A stretch of 64,000 bases of DNA from Sphingopyxis sp. PAMC25046 (GTDB taxonomy: Bacteria; Pseudomonadota; Alphaproteobacteria; Sphingomonadales; Sphingomonadaceae), in assembly GCF_004795895.1 (NCBI RefSeq), contig NZ_CP039250.1:1426001-1490000 (forward strand), given 5' to 3'. Positions within the stretch are counted from its first letter, which is position 1, and the number at the start of each line of letters is the position of its first letter. Below are positions 1 through 8,300 of the stretch, piece after piece. A program made the position numbers and the translations under genes. The notes below the pieces were generated by a model. It saw only the letters and a list, made by a program, of their open reading frames with translations, did no database searches and had not been told where the DNA came from.

Positions 1-298
1 CGAAATTGCACGCCATGCCGGCGAGGCCCATCAGCATTCGCCGCGCATGCGCGCCGATCCGCCGGGTCTTCAACGACGCAAGACCGCTTGTCGCCATCAC
101 CCATGTGAGCAAGAAAGGCAGCACCAATGCCTGTCGCCAGAAGAGGCTCTCGACGACATGGATGCCCGCCGCGTCGATCTTTTTGACGAGCACGAACATC
201 AGCGAGAGGCTGACCATCGCGAGCAGCCGCAATGCGATCCCCCCCAGATAATGCTGCGGAGGCCCGTCGGACTGGGCGGGAAACGGAGCGTCGCTCAT
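1..298 (-). CDS. DMT/EamA-family transporter, N-terminal part (gene runs off window start)
   Basis: An open frame on the minus strand starts at the ATG at 298-296 and continues off the left edge, giving about 99 residues. The translation starts MSDAPFPAQSDG and has hydrophobic helices (around LLAMVSLSLMFVLVKK and VLPFLLTWVMATSG) with the ESLFWRQ segment between them. This is typical of the first EamA repeat of drug/metabolite exporters (ten TM helices, about 300 residues when complete). The substrate cannot be told. No clear Shine-Dalgarno is visible. It is transcribed away from the tRNA gene. Confidence 0.7.
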   Translation of the reverse strand, partial: MSDAPFPAQSDGPPQHYLGGIALRLLAMVSLSLMFVLVKKIDAAGIHVVESLFWRQALVLPFLLTWVMATSGLASLKTRRIGAHARRMLMGLAGMACNF

Positions 299-390
299 AT
301 GAAATCGCGCATATCAGCACGGCGCGTGGGCGCAACCCGTCATCCCCCTTGCCCCGCATCTCCAATCCGGCTAGTGGCGCACTCCGGCCT

Positions 391-466
391 AGGGGTATAG
401 CTCAGTTGGTAGAGCATCGGTCTCCAAAACCGAGGGTCGCGGGTTCGAGTCCTGCTGCCCCTGCCA
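391..466 (+). tRNA. tRNA-Trp (CCA anticodon)
   Basis: The sequence folds into a cloverleaf. The 7-bp acceptor stem is AGGGGTA/TGCCCCT (one T-G pair). The D-arm contains AGCTCAGTTGGTAGAGC. The anticodon stem TCGGT/ACCGA encloses CTCCAAA, with anticodon CCA. The T-arm has GGTTCGAGTCC, the discriminator is G, and the 3' CCA is encoded at 464-466. In many bacteria tRNA-Trp precedes secE-nusG; that is not the case here. Confidence 0.95.
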
Positions 467-502
467 GGCCGTCGTCTTCGAGCAAGATTTCGGCATCGCC
501 GA

Positions 503-735
503 TTAACCGGATGGCGTTTGCCCTGGCGCGGCGAAATCGGCATTGAACGCATTGCATTCGACGCGCGTCACGACGCCCGGCAGCACGGTACCGACGACCC
601 CGCCCGGCTTGGCGAAATAGGCGTTTCGATGCGATAATTGTCTGCGTCCTTCAGGTTGAAACCCCGAACCTTTATCGCGTTATAGAGACCGATCTGCTCG
701 ACGCCGATACGGATTCCGATTACTCGGGGGAGCGC
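503..735 (-). pseudogene. Decayed fragment of a TonB-dependent receptor plug domain
   Basis: On the minus strand one frame reads GVEQIGLYNAIKVRGFNLKD and continues DADNYRI. Near 620-628 the similarity jumps to another frame (AYFAKPGGVVGTVLPGVVTR) that ends at a TAA at 503-505. The IGLYN...VRGFN pattern is characteristic of the plug of siderophore-type TonB receptors. There is no start codon, no barrel, and a frameshift within about 75 codons, so this is a remnant. It lies between tRNA-Trp and the antiporter gene. The family call rests on short motifs only. Confidence 0.5.
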
Positions 736-1986
736 ATGAACGAACAGGCCTTCTTTGGATTAAGTGCCTATCACTTCGCCATGATGCTCGTCGGTGTGGG
801 CGTCATCGCAGCTTTCTGGCTTCCACGCTTTCTCTCGGGACGCGAGCCCGCGGCTTCTGCACTGCTGATCCTCTTCGGTATCGCAATCCATTGGGCGATG
901 CCGGATGTCTGGCGTGCTCTCGATCCGCGTGAAGTGCCGAAACTTTGGGAGGTCGCGAGCGAGCTGGCGGTGATCGTCGCGCTGTTCGGTACCGGCATCC
1001 GTATCGACGATCTGGCGCATTACCGCCGCTGGCGGCCGACGGTCAGGCTGCTCGCGGCAGCGATGCCGTTGACCATAGCCGCGGTGGCGCTCATGGGATG
1101 GGCCTTCGCGGGCATGACACTCGCCGGAGCCATTCTGCTCGGCGCGGTGCTGGCGCCCACCGACCCCGTACTTGCGGGCGAAGTACAGGTCGGCCCGCCG
1201 ACCGAGGGCGACGAACAGCCGGTACGCTTCACCTTGACGACCGAGGCGGGGCTCAACGACGGATTGGCGTTCCCCTTCGTCTATCTCGGCCTGCTCCTCG
1301 GGAGCAGCGGATTCTCCGCGGCAATGCTCGGCGAATGGCTGCTTGTCGATGTCTTCTACCGGATTGCCGTGGGTGTGCTCGGGGGCGCCGCCATCGGCTG
1401 GCTCCTCGCGCGCGTCCTTTTCGTGATCCCGCGCGGCAACGTCCTCGCCGACACCGCGTCGGGGGTGCTTTCGATTGCCGGCGTCCTCTTTTGCTATGGC
1501 GCAACCGAACTCGCCGAAGGCTATGGCTTCATCGCCTGCTTCGTCGCCGGTATTGTCCTCCGCCGGGTTGAAGCCGAGCATGAATTCCATGGCCGTCTCC
1601 ACAGTTTCAACGAGGCGATCGAACTGGCGCTCACCGCGCTGTTGCTGCTTCTGGTCGGTGCGACCTTTCCGCGGCTTTTCGGCATACTCGACTGGGCGCA
1701 TGCCGGCATTGCGCTGGGACTGATATTCCTCGTCCGGCCGATCGCAGGCTGGGTCGGCCTGGCGCGCACGGGACTTGCGGCCCGCGAACGCCTTTTCGTG
1801 GCATTTTACGGGATACGGGGTGTCGGCTCGATCTATTATCTCGCCTATGCGGGGAGCCATCTCGAACTGGTCAACGAAGGACAGCTTTGGGCTACGATCC
1901 TTCTGACCATCCTGCTGTCGACGATCGTCCATGGCTTTACGGCGGGGCCGATCGTCGATCATGTCGCGAAACGCCGCGCGCGGTGA
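736..1986 (+). CDS. CPA1-family Na+(K+)/H+ antiporter, NhaP-like
   Basis: This 416-residue protein is almost entirely hydrophobic, with about 12 predicted helices. It has the CPA1 core motif APTDPVLAGEVQVGPP (about residues 140-155) and TEAGLNDGLAFPF about 20 residues later. The Asp of the ND pair is the usual ion-binding residue of this antiporter group. It should sit in the inner membrane and exchange protons for monovalent cations. The ATG at 736 follows a GGGGGAG ribosome-binding site. No C-terminal RCK/TrkA domain is present. It stands alone, so neighbours do not help choose the ion. Confidence 0.85.
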   Translation: MNEQAFFGLSAYHFAMMLVGVGVIAAFWLPRFLSGREPAASALLILFGIAIHWAMPDVWRALDPREVPKLWEVASELAVIVALFGTGIRIDDLAHYRRWRPTVRLLAAAMPLTIAAVALMGWAFAGMTLAGAILLGAVLAPTDPVLAGEVQVGPPTEGDEQPVRFTLTTEAGLNDGLAFPFVYLGLLLGSSGFSAAMLGEWLLVDVFYRIAVGVLGGAAIGWLLARVLFVIPRGNVLADTASGVLSIAGVLFCYGATELAEGYGFIACFVAGIVLRRVEAEHEFHGRLHSFNEAIELALTALLLLLVGATFPRLFGILDWAHAGIALGLIFLVRPIAGWVGLARTGLAARERLFVAFYGIRGVGSIYYLAYAGSHLELVNEGQLWATILLTILLSTIVHGFTAGPIVDHVAKRRAR

Positions 1987-2147
1987 GGCCGCGGGCGAAG
2001 GCGAAGCTTTTCAGGCCGATCCCTCAGCCAACGTGGCCGCCATGACATCCCGGTCGTCGGCGCGACCGGCGTCCCCCAATATTATTCGGGTTGCGGCGAC
2101 GGGAAAATCTGCTGATCAATCCGTATCGGGGCAGGCGGGGCGCAGGC

Positions 2148-2765
2148 ATGGTGTCGAAGCATAATATATTGATCGTCGACGATCACCGCATCACCCAGAG
2201 CGGGTTGCGGTTCCTGTTCGGGTCGCTCGACCGCTATACGGTCGTGGGCGCGCTCGATCGCGGCGCGACGGTCAACGCCTTCGTCCAGTCGCAGCCCGTC
2301 GACCTGGTGATCCTCGACCTCAATCTGCCCGACGTGCGCGGGATCAACGTGCTCGCCGAAATCGTGGGTTCGCGCGACATGACTGTCATCATCCTGACCG
2401 GCGAAACGCATGTGAATGAGATTCATTCGGCGCTGAAGCTCGGCGCGCGCGCGATCGTCAGCAAATCGGACTCGCTCGACCATATCGTTGCCGCGTGCGA
2501 CGCGGCGCTGGCGGGTGAAATCTATGTCTCGCCGCATATCGGCGAGGCACTCGGCAAGTTCCAGCAGCCGCCGGTCGCGCTATCGTCGCGGCAAATGGCG
2601 ATTCTTCACTATCTGGCGCAGGGCGAGACGAACAAGGAAATCGCCTATCGGCTGGCGATCGCGCCGCCGACGGTGTCGTTCCATATCGCCGAACTGCGGC
2701 GCAAGCTCGACGTCCCGCACAACCGAAAGATCGTCGAGCGGGCGAACGAGTTAAACCTGCTCTGA
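2148..2765 (+). CDS. LuxR/NarL-family response regulator
   Basis: The 205-residue protein has a receiver domain (about 5-120) followed by a LuxR-type helix-turn-helix (about 143-200). The acidic pair D11/D12, phospho-acceptor D57 in VILDLNLPD, and a C-terminal SKSDS segment are present. The DNA-binding part contains LSSRQMAILHYLAQGETNKEIA and the recognition region PPTVSFHIAELRRKL. I chose the ATG at 2148 because the receiver starts directly after it; an upstream in-frame start adds an unrelated basic tail. Its 3' end overlaps the end of the convergent histidine-kinase gene by 15 bp, so the two are probably partners, though that is inference from position. Confidence 0.88.
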   Translation: MVSKHNILIVDDHRITQSGLRFLFGSLDRYTVVGALDRGATVNAFVQSQPVDLVILDLNLPDVRGINVLAEIVGSRDMTVIILTGETHVNEIHSALKLGARAIVSKSDSLDHIVAACDAALAGEIYVSPHIGEALGKFQQPPVALSSRQMAILHYLAQGETNKEIAYRLAIAPPTVSFHIAELRRKLDVPHNRKIVERANELNLL

Positions 2766-5003
2766 TCTTGCTGAAACAGCGCCTAAAAGCGGGTGGAGCG
2801 CCATTTCGCGGCATGCGGGCTTGACCGCCATCATCGTGACGAGCTGGCTGAGCCGCCCGCGCGTCACGGTCGTGTCGTCATAGGTGAGCGCGATCGTCGG
2901 GCCGCTCGCAGCGGCATCGAGTCCGGCCTCGAACGCCGTGCGGTCGTCGAAATCGAGCAGCGCCCAGCCGTCGAGCTCCGCCCGCAAGGCTTCGGCGGAC
3001 ACCGGAGTGACCGACGGAAAAGCCGCGGGCAGCGCGATCCGGATCTCGGTTCCGGCGGCACTCGATGCGACAATTTTCAGCGATCCGCGCAGCGTGCTGA
3101 TGATGCGCTGCGCCGATCCGAAGCCCGACCCGCTGCCTTCGTCGCTTTCATCGGCGCGGATGCGGGTCATGATGCCGTCGTTCAGCGCCGCGACCAGTTC
3201 GGCGGGCATTCCGCCTCCGCTGTCGCGGACCGTGATGATGGCGCAGCCATCCTCGATCGCGAGCGAGAGGCTCGCCCCTCCGGTGTGGGTATATTTGTAA
3301 CTGTTGCTCAGCAGGTTCGCGAGTGCGCGCATCAGCAAGGGCCGGTCGGAAATGATCGTCACCTTGTCCGGAACAAGGACGTCCAGCGTCAGCTTCTTGC
3401 CCGCGAAGGGGGTCTTGAACATCATCGATAGGGGTTCGACGAGCGCCTCGGCGCGAAAGCTGCTTAGCGCGACGAAGCCCGTATCGCTTGCGGCGATATT
3501 GGCGCCCGAGATAGTCGTCGAAACGATCTCGTTCAAATAGTCGGCCGAACTTTCGAGCATCTCGACCAGCTCGTCGTCGGCATCGGCGCGCTTCTGGCGC
3601 TTGAGGACCTCGACAGCGCTGTTGAGCGCCAGGATCACCTGCCGGCTGTCGTGTCCCGATGCGTGGAGCAACGCATTCTGGCTGTTGACGGTTTCGAGCG
3701 CGAAGGCCTTTTCCTCGGCGAGCCGCGCGGCACGCTCGCTGATTTCCAGCCGTTCGGTCAGCGACTGCGCATACTTCCAGTCGGCGACGAGCTTGTCGCG
3801 CTGGATTTTCTTGAGGTTCAGCCCCAGCGCGATTGTCACCATGACCGATTCAAACAGCCCGATCGGCCCGGCGAGGTGCCAGTTGATCGGCAACCATGCG
3901 AAAATGCCCATCGACGCAATCGCCGCATAGATGATGAAGAGCGCAAGGCTCGCCCAGCCTACAAAGAGCGGCCAGAGCTGGACGCCGAGCTGTTTCATTG
4001 CCGCATAGCCGACGAAGGGCAGGAACAATGCGACCGCCACCGCGACCAGCCAGGTCGCGATGTGCAGCAGGAAGCGCAGCTCGGGGGGATAATATGCGAG
4101 GCCCGGCTGGAAGAGCATGATCGCGAGCGCGAACCAGATCAGCGCCTTCAGGACCAGGTCGCGCCGTGGGAAATGGGTAGGGGTGTCGACGAAGCTCCGA
4201 CAGAATTGCGCCATCGACGCGGCAAAGCCGCATTTGATGAAATCCTCCACCGCCAGCCCCGTCAGCGGTTTGTCGTAGAGGAAGAAGATCGTGATATAGC
4301 CTTCCGAATGGACCGTGTTCAGCGCAAAAAAAGCCTCGGCGACCGCGAGCCAGAGAAATTCCTTGAAACCCGTGATCGAGAAGAAGAGGAAATTGAGCAG
4401 CAGCAGCGTCAGCGCGCCGACCACGACGCCCGACACCATCGAGATATTCGCCCGCCGCTCCTTGAAGAAGGTGCCATAGCTGTTGATCTTGAGCGGCATA
4501 TAGGTCGAATTTTCCGAAATAAACTCGATAGCGACCAGCGTGGTCTGGCGCGGGCCGAGGATCAGTTCGGAACTGAAGGCCTGATATGTGCCGAGATTTT
4601 GCCGAGCGGCCTGAGGGTCCGTGCCATCGACGATCAAGGCGAGGCGCCCGCCCTTGGCTTCATAGAGCCGGAAGTGTTTGAGCGACCCGCGGCCCGTGGT
4701 CAGAATCCAGCTTCCTTGCTCGTCGCTGGCGTTGCGGACCTGTAGCAGAACGACGGTGCGCGTGCCCGGCGGCCCGAAGTGGATGGTCGAACCTTCCACC
4801 TGCTGCAGCGGACCCCGCAGGATGGCGTTTAATCGAGGCGTCCGGATGTCGCCGGGGCGCTTGGCGAAGCGTATGAAAGGCGCCAGATTCGGCGCATCCT
4901 CATGTGCATGCAGTTCGAGCACGGGCAATGTGTTCGTGGCGCCCCACGCCGGCTGCACCAGCCCGAGCAGGGTGAAAAACAGGACGGCAAGCAGGCTTCG
5001 CAT
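2751..5003 (-). CDS. Sensor histidine kinase with 7TM-DISM sensory module
   Basis: The protein has 750 residues. A signal peptide (1-22) is followed by a periplasmic beta-rich domain (about 30-180, 7TMR-DISM extracellular type), seven transmembrane segments (about 190-400), a coiled coil (about 400-445), an H-box with H451 in SGHDSRQ, and a HATPase domain. In the HATPase domain N567 lies in LLSNSYKYT, the G1 box is DSGGGMP at 594-600, and a GSGSGFG lid follows. The last 85 residues resemble a receiver fold, but the LLDFDD region lacks a clear phospho-acceptor site. DISM modules commonly sense carbohydrates or small ligands. The start at 5003 puts the signal peptide at the N-terminus; the longer frame adds 19 polar residues. 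Confidence 0.85.
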   Translation of the reverse strand: MRSLLAVLFFTLLGLVQPAWGATNTLPVLELHAHEDAPNLAPFIRFAKRPGDIRTPRLNAILRGPLQQVEGSTIHFGPPGTRTVVLLQVRNASDEQGSWILTTGRGSLKHFRLYEAKGGRLALIVDGTDPQAARQNLGTYQAFSSELILGPRQTTLVAIEFISENSTYMPLKINSYGTFFKERRANISMVSGVVVGALTLLLLNFLFFSITGFKEFLWLAVAEAFFALNTVHSEGYITIFFLYDKPLTGLAVEDFIKCGFAASMAQFCRSFVDTPTHFPRRDLVLKALIWFALAIMLFQPGLAYYPPELRFLLHIATWLVAVAVALFLPFVGYAAMKQLGVQLWPLFVGWASLALFIIYAAIASMGIFAWLPINWHLAGPIGLFESVMVTIALGLNLKKIQRDKLVADWKYAQSLTERLEISERAARLAEEKAFALETVNSQNALLHASGHDSRQVILALNSAVEVLKRQKRADADDELVEMLESSADYLNEIVSTTISGANIAASDTGFVALSSFRAEALVEPLSMMFKTPFAGKKLTLDVLVPDKVTIISDRPLLMRALANLLSNSYKYTHTGGASLSLAIEDGCAIITVRDSGGGMPAELVAALNDGIMTRIRADESDEGSGSGFGSAQRIISTLRGSLKIVASSAAGTEIRIALPAAFPSVTPVSAEALRAELDGWALLDFDDRTAFEAGLDAAASGPTIALTYDDTTVTRGRLSQLVTMMAVKPACREMALHPLLGAVSARSEQV

Positions 5004-5366
5004 GATGGGCACCCGTCGTTTGATTGCGGGGCCAGCGGTTCCCTCATGTCCACGGGGCACAGGCGCGCGAAGCCGCGCGCTCCCCGAATATCAGCGACCC
5101 ACCCCCCGGTGACGGGGTCACCGTAACGGCCGCACCGCCGGGTGTGCAAGCATGACGTCAACGGTCCGTCGCAAATTTACCCAAAAAAACATTGGGTAGA
5201 CGCTCGGGGGAGCCACGACCTAGTCAACGCGCACAAAGCTGAGAGATGCGAGCCATCCCATCAGCCGGGGCGCATAATTTTTGGGGGGTGGGGTGGACCA
5301 GCCGGAGGACGCGACGTCCTCCGGCGAACCCCTCGCCATGCTTGAATGTCGAGGGGAGTCATTATC
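5004..5366. promoter_or_regulatory. Intergenic region between kinase and autotransporter genes with several palindromes
   Basis: No gene is visible in this 363-bp divergent region. Direct observations are a 7-bp perfect inverted repeat with a 3-nt loop at 5107-5123 (CGGTGAC/GTCACCG), a TGACGTCA palindrome at 5153-5160, an ACCCAA/TTGGGT repeat around 5178-5198, and a G-rich tract at about 5282-5296. A 9-bp perfect stem at 5302-5324 (CCGGAGGAC/GTCCTCCGG, 5-nt loop) ends 42 nt before the autotransporter start. The palindromes may be operators or transcript hairpins. I could not assign a promoter. Confidence 0.4.
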
Positions 5367-8300
5367 ATGTCGCGTATTTCGAAATCCCGCCTGCTGGCCA
5401 CCAGCGCGATCGTCGGCCTGTCGATCGGCCAAATCGCGGCGCCCGCTGCCGCGCAGGAGTCCTTCGGCATCCACAACGACCAGCCCGAACTGCTGGAAAT
5501 CGTGATCGAAGAGGAAGATCCAGATGTCGAGGGTCTCGACATTGGCATCTATGCCGACAATGGCCCTGTCACCGTCGACAATGCCGGCGAGATTCGCGGC
5601 CTCGGCACCAGCATCGGCAGCGCCGAAAGCCGCCCCAGCGGCGGTATCGTTATCGCGCAGCCCGGATCGAGCGTCACCAACCGCGACAGCGGCGAAATCA
5701 TCGGCGGTTCGAACGGCATCGCGACCTCCTATTTCTTCAGCGAAGACGAAAATGACGATGAATTGCCGCCGCAGCCGCTCGCGGCGAACACCAGCGTCAC
5801 CAACGCCGGAACGATTATCGGCCAGGCAGGTGCCGGCGTCGCCTTGGCCGGTGGGGGTAGTGTCACCAACAACGACGGCCTGATCCAGGGCCTCAACGGC
5901 GCTCCGGGTAGCGGTGTCAACGGGATCGGCGTTGCTATCACCGAGTTCCCCGATGCCATCGCAGAGGGGGTCACCGGCATCGGCACGGTCACGAACATCG
6001 ACACGGGGATTATCGAGGGACAGACCTTCGGTGTCGTCCTGCAGGGCGGCGGAACAATCAACAACGAAGGCGGCAGGATCCAGGCCACCGGCCAGTTCAA
6101 CCCCGCAATTCCGGGGGCACAGGTTCCCTTCGGGATCGTCATGGGCGCAACGCCCGAACAGACCGGACGGAGCGCAACGCTGAACAACGAGGGCGTCGTC
6201 CTCGGCTTTTTCGGCGTGCTCGCGGGCGGCGCGCTGGAAACAACGACGATCAATAATGAAGGCATCATCAACGGGTCTGCCGGGGCGATTCTGGGACAGT
6301 CGAACGGCGAGCTGATCGTCAACAATGCCGAGGGTGGGGAGATCGCATCGGGCGGTAACGGCATTCAGGCCGGAACGAGCCGGCTGACGGTCGACAATGC
6401 GGGCACGATCCGCGGCGATTCGCAGAACGGCATCAACATCCTGACCGCCGATGCCGCGATCGCCAACAGCGGAACGATCCGCGGGGGGCAATTCGGAGTC
6501 GTCACGAACGCGCAGCCGACAACGCCGGAAGGGCCGGGGCAGTTTCTTGCCGTCAATGCGGCGGTGACCAACAGCGGGACGATCATCGGGAATAATAACG
6601 ATGCTGTGCGGCTCGTCGGCGGCGGCACGGTGGTCAACAGCGGCGTGATCAGCGGCCTGAACAACGCCCAGTCGGACGGCGTCAACATGTATGCTTACGA
6701 CGGGCAGGACCCGGCAGGCTATGTGTCGAGCGTCACCAACACCACCGAAGGGCAGATCACCGGCGTACGCGCCGGCGTTGCCCTGTCGTCGGGCGGCACG
6801 GTGGACAATGCCGGCGCGATCGACGGCAACAGCATGGGCGTGCTGATCCAGAATGGCGAGGAGCCGCTGACCGGCACGATCACCAACAGCGGCACGATCA
6901 ATGGCCTCGCGGGCGACGGCATCGTCGGTTTCGGCAATCTGGAGAGCTTCTCGGTCGCCAACAGCGGAGCGATCACCGGCGCGGCCGGCGACGGTGTGTA
7001 CGCCTCGACGACCGACGGCGTCACGGTGATCGAAAATGCCGAAGATGGCACGATCACCGGCGCGGCGTCGGGCATCCACGCCGAGCTTGGCGGGCTCGAT
7101 CTCACCAATGCGGGCACGATCCACGGCGACGGCGTCAATCCCGGCTTCGATGCGCCGCCCGACGCGGGCGTCACCATTTCGGGCGGGCCCAGCTCGGTCG
7201 TCAACAGCGGCAGCATCACCGGCAACCGCTTCGGCATTACGACCGCCAATTATTTCAATCCCGCGACCGGCCAGCTTCAGGGCCTCGCGACCGGCACCAC
7301 GGTGGTCAATACCGGCACGATCTATGGTTATAACGACGATGGCGTGCGTCTGATTGGCGGCGGCAGCGTCACGAACAGCGGTGAAATCGGCGGTCAGATC
7401 GACGCCTTTGCCGACGGCGTGTCGATGTTCGCCTACACCGACCAGGCGAATGAGGATTATAGCGCGCTCGTCACGAACGAGACCGAGGGGCGGATCATCG
7501 GCGTTCGCTTCGGCGTCATCCTGTCGGGCGGTGGCGAAGTCGTGAACGACGGTGAAATCCTCGGCGCGTCGGGCGGCGTTTACATTCAGGGCACCGCGCT
7601 CAACACCGACCCGAACGAGGAACGCAGCGGGCTCACCGCGAACGTCGTCAACCGCGGCACGATTACCGGGCTCGGCGATTTCGGCGGCACCGGCACCGAA
7701 GGTTATGGCGTCGGTTTCGGCAGCGACATGTCGACCGCAACGCTGGTCAACAGCGGCACAATCAGCAGCGATTTCGCCGAGGGCGTCAGCCACGGCTCGC
7801 TCGCCGACCTCATGATCACCAACGAGGAAGCCGGCGTGATCACCGGCGCCACCTCGGGCATCTACAGCGGGTCGAGCGGTACGCTGACCGTCGACAATGC
7901 CGGCACGATCCGCGGCGAGGGCGCCTATGATGGCTTCGGCGCGCCGCCCGACGCGGGCATCACCATCGGCACCGCGTCGTCGAGCGTGACCAACAGCGGC
8001 ACGATCAGCGGCGCGAACGCCGGGATCACCACCGCCTTCGTGTTCGACGAAGAGATCGGCGCGCTCGTCGGCCTCGCGGTCGGCACGCAGGTTACGAACA
8101 GCGGCAGCATCCTGGGCGAGGCGAACGACGGCGTGCGCCTGATCGGCGGCGGCTCCGTGACCAACAGCGGATCGATCCGCGGCGAGGGAACGACCTTCGC
8201 CGACGGCATCTCGATGTATGCCTTCACCGACCAGGCGAAGGAGGATTTCAGCGCCTCGGTCGTCAATGCCGAAGGCGGCGAAATCGAAGGCACCCGCTTC

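Noticed and set aside
391..735. Integrative element next to tRNA-Trp
   Set aside because: No integrase, no repeat of the tRNA 3' end and no phage-like gene are visible in the window; only a receptor remnant is present.
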